From Synechocystis sp. PCC 7509 (GTDB lineage Bacteria > Cyanobacteriota > Cyanobacteriia > Cyanobacteriales > Chroococcidiopsidaceae): a DNA stretch of 64,000 nucleotides. Below the pieces are notes generated by a model. That model ran no database searches and had not been told where the DNA came from. It was given only the letters and a program-made list of their open reading frames with translations. Of this stretch, positions 57,401 through 64,000 are shown one piece after another; position 1 is the first letter of the stretch, and each line of letters opens with the position of its first letter. The stretch lies in contig NZ_ALVU02000001.1 in NCBI RefSeq assembly GCF_000332075.2, positions 4,161,609 through 4,225,608 on the forward strand, written 5' to 3'. A program made the position numbers and the translations under genes.

Positions 57401-57507
57401 CCCGCGCCATTAGCGCCACAAATGCAAGCCGTATGCAACCCACTAAAATCTAAGGTTGCATCACTGTAGCTCAAAAAGTTTTTTAAAGTTAGTTGTACGG
57501 GAATCAT
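54481..57507 (-). CDS. sbcC: SbcC/Rad50-type DNA repair ATPase
   Basis: 1008 residues, SMC-like. Walker A GANGAGKSS (31-39), long coiled coils, zinc hook CPLC (Cys498, Cys501), second coiled coil, signature YSGGEAFRINFAIRLALAKLL and Walker B MLIIDEGFGTQD. Together with the SbcD nuclease it opens and cuts hairpin or blocked DNA ends. The hook sits near the middle, as expected. No sbcD is present in this window. Single-gene unit downstream of the candidate small RNA. Confidence 0.95.
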   Translation of the reverse strand: MIPVQLTLKNFLSYSDATLDFSGLHTACICGANGAGKSSLLEAITWAIWGESRASSEDDVIQTGAKEVRVDFTFTSFSQKYRVIRTRYRGQSSSLEFQVDTPSGFKALTAKGVRATQQEILTHIKIDYDTFINSAYLRQGRADEFMLKRPNERKEILAELLKLNQYDDLEEQAKDLSRSFKAQAEQSTRSIESMHIQLQQRTEVAALSTQSEEKVNYLQQQQAYDNVKVQSLQVVQHQRQNWEQQLGFLRQQHLNLSQERSRLSQDKINLEGQLEAVRELLSQENAIASGYKEHQRLQATEETLSSKFHEHSRATVEMQQLQQEKAEQINAINRQLQHAEAQIVALEQQEQEINQTLSKTAEVQSALAQLSAAKHRLQQLDNLQVQVSPLLQQRTTLQLQLERLQARISAKIEELQASERQLNTKQQRQPQLQQAVTEVGKQIETLEKKRVYLERVREKGQERRHFMERLLAHQSDCEKLIGELEQKMQMLQNPDASCPLCDRPLDEHHWNRVVQKTQTQQQDVQEQLWVGKEQMATSDREIQVLRQEYRELTQQLADYDTLREQRGQLAAQLTATGDEKERLDQIATEKQQLENALNTGNYAPDIQNELRQLDTQLQKLNYNEQDHALARSEIERWRWAEIRQGQIKDAQKRQAQIAARKPEIESQIAELQSQITQQATNSPITRKIAALESLIQEIGYNTEQHNALRVALRNSQAWQLRFQELNSAQKLYPELQERIKELTKATESRLTEKQLIATQIDSLTQQLATSPNTTVEIQELEQKLAQGRRELDEHLSKLGGLQQLAAQLETVQVQYEQQQQQLQAIKQQYRVYQELAQAFGKNGIQALMIENILPQLEAETNQLLARLSANQLHVQFVTQKAGKGSKAAKKTAKLIDTLDILIADARGTRAYETYSGGEAFRINFAIRLALAKLLAQRSGASLQMLIIDEGFGTQDREGCDRLIAAINAIAPDFACILAVTHMPYFKEAFQARIEVYKAQTGSQVRLST

Positions 57508-57655
57508 CCAAGCTCAAGCGCCATCTACCTTGGGTCAAAACAGTACATATGCACTGTTGCCTAGTGTATCTATGGAGCAACAAGGATTTTAGCTATTAAG
57601 CTATCAATTTTACAATTCTTAATGTGTTCAAGAGGCGATCGCCTATAAGTTCTCA

Positions 57656-57728
57656 CAAAAAAACTCCTGGGAGTCTTGCCGTGTTTCGACCCCAAGAGCT
57701 TTTTCGATTCTGTTCGCTCCTCACACAA
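57656..57728 (-). ncRNA. Candidate small RNA upstream of sbcC
   Basis: On the minus strand a promoter-like pair (57735-57764) is followed by about 70 bases ending in a strong intrinsic terminator. The stem AAAAAGCTCTTGGGGTC pairs with GACTCCCAGGAG plus the T-run (about 17 bp with one bulge and one G-U pair, 12-base loop). Seven T residues end it at 57657. No convincing protein frame fits: the 73-codon frame through here is low quality. It could instead be a leader attenuator of sbcC, since it lies 149 bases upstream on the same strand. Confidence 0.45.
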
Positions 57729-57734
57729 GACAAA

Positions 57735-57764
57735 TATATATTGGATGCCTAGGGTGGGGATCAA
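57735..57764 (-). promoter_or_regulatory. Sigma70-like promoter of the candidate small RNA
   Basis: Minus-strand -35 TTGATC (57764-57759) and -10 TATATA (57740-57735), 18-base spacer. Transcription would start at about 57728. Confidence 0.4.
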
Positions 57765-57848
57765 GGTGAGTGACACTTTAAGTATTGTCACTTAGGCAAG
57801 GCTAAGACGCTCTAAAATAGACTTTACACCTCTTAACATCTGCCCTCA

Positions 57849-58793
57849 ATGACCGAAAACGCAATTATTACTGAAAACCTTTGCCGTAACTTTGGTAAAG
57901 TTCAAGCCGTAGACAATCTATGTTTGCAAGTACCTAGGGGAATTGTCTTTGGGTTTTTGGGTGCTAATGGTTCGGGAAAAACTACGACAATTCGGCTACT
58001 ATTGGGGCTACTAGAGCCAACCCAGGGACGGGCGGAAGTATTGGGATACGATACGGTACGTCAAGCTAGTTCAATTCGCCGTCGCACGGGGGCATTATTA
58101 GAGCATCCCGGCTTGTACGAACGTTTGAGCGCGGCGGATAATTTAGAATTTTATGGTAGAGCTTGGCGCTTGCCAACACTTCACAGGCGATCGCGCATTA
58201 AAGAATTATTAACTAATTTGGGATTATGGGAACGCCGCAACGAAAGCGTAGGTACTTGGAGTCGTGGTATGAAGCAGCGTTTAGCGGTGGCTAGAGCAAT
58301 GCTGCACAATCCCCCATTGATTTTTTTGGATGAACCAACGGCGGGACTCGATCCAGTGGCGGCGGTGGCTTTACGCGACCAATTGCAGGCAATGGTAGCG
58401 CAAGAAGGAGTAACAGTATTTTTGACTACTCACAATTTAGTAGAAGCCGAAAAATTGTGCCAGCTTCTCGGTGTAATTCGTCAAGGTAAGTTAATCGCTG
58501 TGGGACATCCTAAAGAGTTACGCGATAAAGCCAGCGCTCCCCGAATTGAAGTTGTAGGTAGTGGTTTTAATCCCCAAGTACAAAGTTTATTACAAACTCA
58601 ACCAGGCGTAGCGGGGGTCAATATCGCTGGGGAAGTTTTGACGATTACTTTACACAAGCTTATCAGCGCTGCGCCATTAGTAAATTTGCTAGTGCGCCAA
58701 GGAGTACAAATCGAAGAAGTCCGTAAAGGTAGCGCTAGTTTGGAAGAAGTATTTTTAAATTTGATGGAAGCAGATAATACTTTAAATACATAA
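57849..58793 (+). CDS. ABC-2 exporter ATP-binding protein
   Basis: 314 residues. Walker A GANGSGKTT (about 39-47), signature TWSRGMKQR (LSGGQ variant), Walker B LIFLDEPTAGLD and H-loop TTHN. The CcmA/NatA-like N-terminal form is followed by a C-terminal ACT-like extension of about 80 residues. Pairs with the ABC-2 permease gene 1 kb downstream (59793). The substrate is unknown: drug, lipid, peptide or polysaccharide. Confidence 0.93.
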   Translation: MTENAIITENLCRNFGKVQAVDNLCLQVPRGIVFGFLGANGSGKTTTIRLLLGLLEPTQGRAEVLGYDTVRQASSIRRRTGALLEHPGLYERLSAADNLEFYGRAWRLPTLHRRSRIKELLTNLGLWERRNESVGTWSRGMKQRLAVARAMLHNPPLIFLDEPTAGLDPVAAVALRDQLQAMVAQEGVTVFLTTHNLVEAEKLCQLLGVIRQGKLIAVGHPKELRDKASAPRIEVVGSGFNPQVQSLLQTQPGVAGVNIAGEVLTITLHKLISAAPLVNLLVRQGVQIEEVRKGSASLEEVFLNLMEADNTLNT

Positions 58794-58839
58794 TCTAAAA
58801 ATAGATTAAATTAGCTCAATACTCAGCAACACCGTTACC

Positions 58840-59008
58840 ATGTATCAAAGCAATTGAAACCACTACATTAATGAGCATGGGCAACTAACCCTCGATAAAT
58901 CTTTAAGATTCATCAAACCACAGCGCGATCGCATTGTGAGTTTATTTTCTGAACAAGATGAAGCCGAGCTTGATGAAACGCTACAGAAATTATTATCAAA
59001 TCGCTTAA
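58840..59008 (+). pseudogene. Possible antitoxin-like remnant before Uma2
   Basis: A frame reading MYQSN, a stop TGA, then NHYINEHGQLTLDKSL and FIKPQRDRIVSLFSEQDEAELDETLQ. This looks like the short N-terminal beta-strand plus acidic tail of small antitoxin-type proteins found next to Uma2 or PIN genes in cyanobacteria. The stop at codon 6 and lack of ribosome-binding site suggest decay. Family assignment is a guess. Confidence 0.3.
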
Positions 59009-59572
59009 ATGACACAAATAGCACAAAAAATTTATACTCCAGTAGAATACCTACAATTAGAAGCAGTGGCAGAAGTACGTCACGAGTTGATTAATGGAGA
59101 AATGATCCCAGTGGCAGGAGGAACAACTAATCACAATGAAGTAATCACAAATTTATGTTTGTTACTTAAACCGCATTTACGCCAGCAAAAAGGAAAAGTT
59201 TATACAGAGAATGTACGATTGTGGATACCAGAATTTAATTTGTTTACCTATCCTGATGTAATGCTAATAGCAGGAGAACCGATTTATTATAGCGAAAGTC
59301 AAACAACAGTAATAAACCCTGTCGCTATTATTGAAGTTTTATCTGATTCGACTAGAGATTACGATCAAGGGCGTAAGTTTGGTTTCTATCGTTCTATAGC
59401 CAGCTTACAGGAATATATATTAGTTGAACCCGAAAAACCGTTAGTTATGCTTTATCGCCGGGGAAGTAGTAAAGAATGGTCTTTGCATATATTAGAAGAT
59501 GAGACTGATGTAATCTTAATAGAGTCGGTAGGAGCAAGGATGTCTTTACAATCGATTTATGAGGGCGTTTAA
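59009..59572 (+). CDS. Uma2 family protein (DUF820)
   Basis: 187 residues, same family as the gene at 6629. RHELINGEMIPVAGGTTNHNE, Asp83 in YPDVMLI and Glu109 in AIIEVLSDST form the PD-(D/E)XK core. It starts directly after the antitoxin-like remnant and lies between the two halves of an ABC-2 exporter operon, indicating that this pair was inserted there. Role unknown. Confidence 0.85.
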   Translation: MTQIAQKIYTPVEYLQLEAVAEVRHELINGEMIPVAGGTTNHNEVITNLCLLLKPHLRQQKGKVYTENVRLWIPEFNLFTYPDVMLIAGEPIYYSESQTTVINPVAIIEVLSDSTRDYDQGRKFGFYRSIASLQEYILVEPEKPLVMLYRRGSSKEWSLHILEDETDVILIESVGARMSLQSIYEGV

Positions 59573-59792
59573 AGATTGTTTTCTTTTTAAAAAATTATTA
59601 ATAGAGGTACAAAGATTATGTCTTTGCGATCGCCTTTTTAGTTACAGAGCGTTTTAAAATGGTCAATGACTGGCTACCTATGGAAGGGCGTTAAAAATGT
59701 CTTCTTAGATTAATTAGAAAAGTTTTTAGAGATAGCGCGATAGCGACCGGTTACGGGCTTCGCATTCAAGTACAACACAACTAAGGTAGGTA

Positions 59793-60548
59793 TTGCAAAT
59801 AATTAGAATTAACGCAGAGATCGTTGATATTTGGACGGTAATTTGGAAGGAGTGGCGAGAATTATTGTTTAGTCGCGGCAATTTACGGGCAATTTTATTA
59901 AGTTTACTGCCATCGGTATTAATATTTGGGGTTTTGTTACCTGCTCAAGTCGGGCGCGTATGGGTAGATTCTCCGGTGTCAATGGTATTGTGGGGTTGGC
60001 TATCTATGCTCCCAGTTACGGCGATAATTGCCGATGCCTTTGCAGGGGAAAGAGAGCGCCATACTCTAGAAACTCTTTTAGCGAGTCCCTTGTCAGAGAC
60101 AGCTATTTTGTTTGGTAAAGTAGGCGCGGCGGTGGGCTATGCTTGGTTGCTGGCGTTGATTATGCTGCTTGCTGGCTTGATTACGGTAAATATTGTTGAT
60201 GGTGGTGGGATACTGCTTTATCCTGTACAAGTTGCCTTTAGTGGGGGAATTTTGGGCTTACTAACTGCAACATTGTCTGCAAGTACTGGCGTACTTGTTT
60301 CTTTACGCGCAGCTACCGTAAAACAAGCGGCGCAACAACTGGTTTTTGCTTCGATTGCTTTGACTTGGCTACCATTATTTGGTCTAAGTTTGCTGCCAAC
60401 TCGGTTACAAGAAAGCTTGATATTATCGGCAAAAAGCGGTACTACAGGGATTTTTTTATTTGCTTGTGTGGTGCTAATTGGTTTAGATTTTGGGTTGCTA
60501 ATGTTGGCAATTTCCAGGTTTAAGCGATCGCGTTTAATTTTAGATTAA
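59793..60548 (+). CDS. ABC-2 exporter permease
   Basis: 251 residues with six predicted membrane segments. N-terminal IWKEWRELLFSRGNLRAILLSLLPSVLIFG and the conserved FAGERERHTLETLLASPLSETAILFGKV match ABC-2 type permeases. Start TTG 59793 behind AAGGTAGG. The cognate ATPase is at 57849; the Uma2 module separates them. Its end overlaps the histidine kinase end by 4 bases, convergent. Confidence 0.9.
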   Translation: MQIIRINAEIVDIWTVIWKEWRELLFSRGNLRAILLSLLPSVLIFGVLLPAQVGRVWVDSPVSMVLWGWLSMLPVTAIIADAFAGERERHTLETLLASPLSETAILFGKVGAAVGYAWLLALIMLLAGLITVNIVDGGGILLYPVQVAFSGGILGLLTATLSASTGVLVSLRAATVKQAAQQLVFASIALTWLPLFGLSLLPTRLQESLILSAKSGTTGIFLFACVVLIGLDFGLLMLAISRFKRSRLILD

Positions 60549-61864
60549 TTACTTTTAACCTGACGAGGTAAGGTAATTGTAAAACTTGAACCTTGATTAG
60601 GCTTACTGTCTACACTAATTTGTCCCCCCATCAACGCCACCAAGCGATCGCATATAGCTAATCCTAAGCCTGTACCGCCATGTTGGCGGGTAATAGTTTG
60701 GTTTAGTTGGTGAAATTCTGCAAAAATATGTTTAATATCTTCGGGCGCGATTCCAATACCTGTATCGCTAATCGAAATCGCTATTTTGTTTGTTGGCAAT
60801 TCCCAGGCTTTTATTTTTACGCCGCCAATCTCAGTAAATTTAATAGCATTAGATAGTAAGTTAACTAATACTTGACGTAAGAAGTCGCTATCATTGACCA
60901 TTATCGCATTATTTAAGCTTAAACTTACTTCAAACCCTAAACCTTTTTGCTTAATTAAAGAACAATATTGTCTTTTAATATCATTAATTATTTCAGCTAA
61001 GTTAAACTCTTGCGGCACAATTTCCAAACTATTTGACTCAATTTTGGCAGCTTGCAGAATATCTTCAATTAACTTTAATAAATGCTTGCCATTATTAAAA
61101 ATTATTTCCACCATATTTTCTTGACTTTTGGCAAGAGGTGGGCATTTTTGACGTAGTAACAATTGAGAAAAACCAACAATTGCATTCATTGGCGTGCGTA
61201 ATTCGTGAGACATAATTGCTAAAAAATGAGATTTTAACCGCGCAGTTTCTTGTAATTGTAAATTCTGCAACTGAGTTTGACGCAGGGTTTCTTCAGCAAG
61301 CTTTCGCGCAGTAATCTCACGCATTAGCCAACGCAAGCTCTTTGCTCTACCTTGATTATCGCGGTTAATTGCTACAGTTATTCCTACATCAATAGTTGCA
61401 GCACGGCGTGGACAAATACTTACTTCCCATTCTGTCAATTTATCGGTATGATGCAATTGATTTAACTGAGTACGAAAAGCTTTGCGTTGTTCTAGTTGAA
61501 CATAATTAGTTAGCGGTTTGCTAATTAAATAATCTTGAGGAGCATTTAGTAACTTCGCCGCCGCGTGGTTAATTTCTCGGATAAGTCCTGCACAATCTGT
61601 TACTAAATAGCCGTCAGGAGCAAACTCAAACAAGTCTTGATAGCGCTGACGTTCGGATTGAATTTGCATACTTGCGATCGCTAGTTGCTCGTTTTGCCTC
61701 CTCATTTCTTCTTCAGCTACGCGCAGTTCTTCTAACGCCGTTTCTAGTTCTGCTAAAGCTTGGGGGATTAGTTGTTGTGGCTGGCTAGAGGATGTACTAG
61801 CTTGATTTTGCAGTTTTGCAGCGCGATCGCGTACTGCATCGATCTTTTGGACAAAATTCTGCAT
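60545..61864 (-). CDS. PAS-domain sensor histidine kinase
   Basis: 439 residues, soluble. An N-terminal coiled coil (residues 35-75) leads into a PAS domain (about 76-190, FEFAPDGYLVTDCAG), then HisKA with phospho-acceptor His220 (IMSHELRTP) and the GHKL ATPase (NLLSNAIKFTE, ISDTGIGIAPED, GGTGLGLAIC). No receiver or membrane sensor domain. The signal is unknown. It is the upstream-strand neighbour of the CheR-PAS gene; both may act in one pathway. Confidence 0.93.
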   Translation of the reverse strand: MQNFVQKIDAVRDRAAKLQNQASTSSSQPQQLIPQALAELETALEELRVAEEEMRRQNEQLAIASMQIQSERQRYQDLFEFAPDGYLVTDCAGLIREINHAAAKLLNAPQDYLISKPLTNYVQLEQRKAFRTQLNQLHHTDKLTEWEVSICPRRAATIDVGITVAINRDNQGRAKSLRWLMREITARKLAEETLRQTQLQNLQLQETARLKSHFLAIMSHELRTPMNAIVGFSQLLLRQKCPPLAKSQENMVEIIFNNGKHLLKLIEDILQAAKIESNSLEIVPQEFNLAEIINDIKRQYCSLIKQKGLGFEVSLSLNNAIMVNDSDFLRQVLVNLLSNAIKFTEIGGVKIKAWELPTNKIAISISDTGIGIAPEDIKHIFAEFHQLNQTITRQHGGTGLGLAICDRLVALMGGQISVDSKPNQGSSFTITLPRQVKSN

Positions 61865-62070
61865 TTAGTTTCCCCAGTCCTCAATTACTTTTACCACTTT
61901 TATTAATAAATATAAATTCTATTATGGAAAACTAGCGTTATATGCTGTATCAAATAGCGTTAATCTTGCAAATACTAATTTAATAGTAAGATATCTAATT
62001 TCTTATTTAATCAGCTTTAAGAGTTAGATGTTATTTATTACTTGTGACAGAATTAAAATCTATGATATTT

Positions 62071-63930
62071 CTAACCTTCGAGAGTACCTACTTCTTCTGT
62101 TGAAATAATCACACCGCGACTTTCCGCCAATTTACTTGTCAAAGAAGTGCAGGTAACTTTACATTGAATGGCTCTACTTCGACGATTAACGGCGGCTACA
62201 CTCATTTCTGTAATGCTCACTTCTCCAGTTATACAGTTACGAATTGGCTGTCGCAACTGCTCAACAGGTAAACCAATGTCTAAATTCATAAAGTGCTGTC
62301 CTAATACTTCTTCACTCCGCAACCCCCACAATTCTTCGTTTTTTTTGTTCCAAATTTGGACAACTAACTCTCGATTTAAAACAGCTACACCACCTTGCAA
62401 GCTATTAAAAATTGCTTCTAAAAAGCCATTTGCCTGATTTAGTTCTTCGCTACGCAAACGTAATTCGGAGTTGATAGATTGCAGTTCTTCGTTGGAAGAT
62501 TGCAATTCTTCGTTCATTGTTTCTAATTCTTCATTTGTAGATTGCAATTCTTCGTTAGTTGTTTCTAATTCTTCGTTGGAAGATTGCAATTCTTCATTAG
62601 TTGTCTCTAATTCTTCATTAGTAGACTGCAATTCTTCGTAAGCCATCTCCAACTCTTGGTTGGCGTGTTCAATTTCTTCTTGCAGCTTTTTATAACGGCT
62701 AACTTCCGTAAAACCAATACTGACACCAAGTAAATTTTTATTGGAGTCGTAAAGGGGGGTAATTTGCACGTCAAAGTAATGAAAATCGCCACTAGCAATA
62801 GTCCAACCAATATTTGTCAGATAAATTGAACGATGGGTATTAATAACTTGGTCGATGGGCGATCGCAATTCTACGGGACGGTAGGAAACTTCCAAGTCTT
62901 GCAAGGGGCGGTTAATATCTTGAGAGTTGAGATTAAATAACAGTCGCGCCTGGTCGTTGGCTAGAATCAACAATCCCTTAATATCTACAACTATTTGAGC
63001 AATGGAGCTAATATCAAAAGCAGCATCTCGTAAGAGGTTGTTATTAACTGGGTAGTCGTTTTCTCGCTCTTTGCTATAATTGCTGCCCAACAAATAATCC
63101 TTCCTATTTTCTCGATTGATTTTGGCAAATATACGCCGTTTTAAGTCTATGGGAGCAAAAGAATTACTATGACTGAGCAATAGCTCGGCTTTACCTAATA
63201 ATAAAAAACTGCTGGTATTTAGTGCAAAGTGAAACCGGGAGATGATTTTTGCCTGAGTTTCGGCGTTGAAATACATTAATGTGTTGCGACAAGACAATAA
63301 ATCAATCCGAGAAATCGGCGGATCTTGTAGCAAGTCGTGACGACCGAAAATTACGGAGCGGCGTAAATTTTGGCAAAAGGTGTAATTTCCATTAGTTTGC
63401 TTAAAGTACCGCTCTAATAGGGATTCGGGGATACCTTCTACTTCTTTGGTGCTGTAGGTAGCAAGGCGTGCTTGATTGAGTGCGGCTTCGTCTACATTGG
63501 TCGCGTAAATTTTTACTTTTTTATGGAAATCCTCAACGCCGATAACTTCGGCTAGTACCATTGCTAGGGTATAGGCTTCTTGTCCTGACGCACAGCCTGC
63601 GCTCCATACACGGATGCGATCGCGCGCGAAGTCTTTATGCGCCACAATTTGGGGGACAATTTCTGTTTGTATATAATCCCAAACGGCGCGATCGCGGAAA
63701 AATGCGGTGACATTAATTAAAATTGTGTCGAAAAGGTGTAAAAATTCTTCGGGATCTACCTCTAAATAATCGGTGTAGTCTCCATAGGTTTCTATTTCCG
63801 CTATCTGCATCCTGATCTGAACTCGGCGCATTAGGCTAGGACGTTTGTAACCTGTGAAATCAAACCCGCGATTGTGTTTGATGTAGTCTAGCAATTCTTC
63901 AAATTCGGGGTTTGATTCTGGGGTGTTCAT
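62071..63930 (-). CDS. CheR methyltransferase-PAS signalling protein
   Basis: 619 residues. CheR domain at about 1-270: MRRVQIRMQIAEIETYGDY, LINVTAFFRD, SAM motif VWSAGCASGQEAYTLA (108-123) and SRIDLLSCRNTLMYF. A first PAS module, then a heptad coiled coil of near-identical units (ELQSTNEELETTNEELQSS NEELE..., about residues 425-505), then a second PAS (FLEAIFNSLQGGVAVL). In many species this layout is fused to CheB at its N terminus; here it begins with CheR and CheB may be the next gene outside the window. The regulator target is unknown. Confidence 0.93.
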   Translation of the reverse strand: MNTPESNPEFEELLDYIKHNRGFDFTGYKRPSLMRRVQIRMQIAEIETYGDYTDYLEVDPEEFLHLFDTILINVTAFFRDRAVWDYIQTEIVPQIVAHKDFARDRIRVWSAGCASGQEAYTLAMVLAEVIGVEDFHKKVKIYATNVDEAALNQARLATYSTKEVEGIPESLLERYFKQTNGNYTFCQNLRRSVIFGRHDLLQDPPISRIDLLSCRNTLMYFNAETQAKIISRFHFALNTSSFLLLGKAELLLSHSNSFAPIDLKRRIFAKINRENRKDYLLGSNYSKERENDYPVNNNLLRDAAFDISSIAQIVVDIKGLLILANDQARLLFNLNSQDINRPLQDLEVSYRPVELRSPIDQVINTHRSIYLTNIGWTIASGDFHYFDVQITPLYDSNKNLLGVSIGFTEVSRYKKLQEEIEHANQELEMAYEELQSTNEELETTNEELQSSNEELETTNEELQSTNEELETMNEELQSSNEELQSINSELRLRSEELNQANGFLEAIFNSLQGGVAVLNRELVVQIWNKKNEELWGLRSEEVLGQHFMNLDIGLPVEQLRQPIRNCITGEVSITEMSVAAVNRRSRAIQCKVTCTSLTSKLAESRGVIISTEEVGTLEG

Positions 63931-64000
63931 TGGGGTTTGTGGCGTTGAGGGGTTGCTTTAGGAAAAACCAAGACTTGGGGGGTTTGGGGGGGGGGAGCGG

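Noticed and set aside
57570..57791. 73-codon minus-strand frame in the gap before sbcC
   Set aside because: Low-complexity, no ribosome-binding site, and it overlaps the promoter and terminator of the candidate small RNA.
62440..62660. Tandem DNA repeat as a separate element
   Set aside because: It is the coding sequence of the CheR-PAS coiled coil (NEELxxx heptads) and needs no extra explanation.

Overview
The window comes from a cyanobacterium. The palindrome GCGATCGC (HIP1) recurs throughout. The gene set includes petB/petD (cytochrome b6f), ctpA (D1-processing protease family), chlI (Mg-chelatase), hemC, a cyanobacterial-type glycogen synthase, a CYP110-like P450 and CHAT-TPR proteins. 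I cannot name the genus from sequence alone. No rRNA, tRNA, CRISPR array or prophage was seen.

Layout. 1-7.8 kb: the 3' part of an amino-acid permease, a DUF2887 protein with GKLE repeats, a fungal-type cytosine deaminase homologue, a P450, a ribokinase, an aminoglycoside-phosphotransferase-fold kinase, a Uma2 protein and a sugar acetyltransferase. 8.1-12.3 kb: a complete sugar ABC importer operon (binding protein, two permeases, MalK-type ATPase). 12.3-17.3 kb: a secreted repeat protein, glgA, then divergent hemC and chlI. 17.3-25.4 kb: an exactly repeated 8-bp tandem array abutting a purple-acid-phosphatase-like gene, a large secreted TPR-CHAT protein, a secreted family-10-like glycosyl hydrolase and a CsgG-like protein. 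25.5-35.6 kb: acetyltransferase, desaturase, DoxX and AI-2E membrane proteins, aspS, a fluoride channel, mgtE, an ExoD-like protein and a glycosyltransferase. 35.7-42.7 kb: an RsbW-like ATPase, petD-petB, divergent ctpA, a metallo-beta-lactamase-fold protein with lost metal ligands, an EGY-like site-2 protease and trmFO.

42.9-50.4 kb is a stress-flavoured cluster: a methyltransferase and a DUF6335 protein on the minus strand, then on the plus strand DUF2267, a DJ-1/PfpI-ferritin-like fusion, an SRPBCC membrane protein, a zinc alcohol dehydrogenase, a secreted royal-jelly/yellow-like protein, a second zinc dehydrogenase and a cupin. These plus-strand genes are tightly spaced and probably co-transcribed. 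This is the best candidate for an undescribed functional unit. My guess is aldehyde, redox or metal stress handling.

50.5-64 kb: an Orn/Lys/Arg decarboxylase-family protein, dusB, an SDR gene cut by a decayed IS630-family element, sbcC, a candidate small RNA with its own promoter and terminator, an ABC-2 exporter whose two genes are split by a Uma2 insertion, a PAS histidine kinase and a CheR-PAS protein running toward the right edge.
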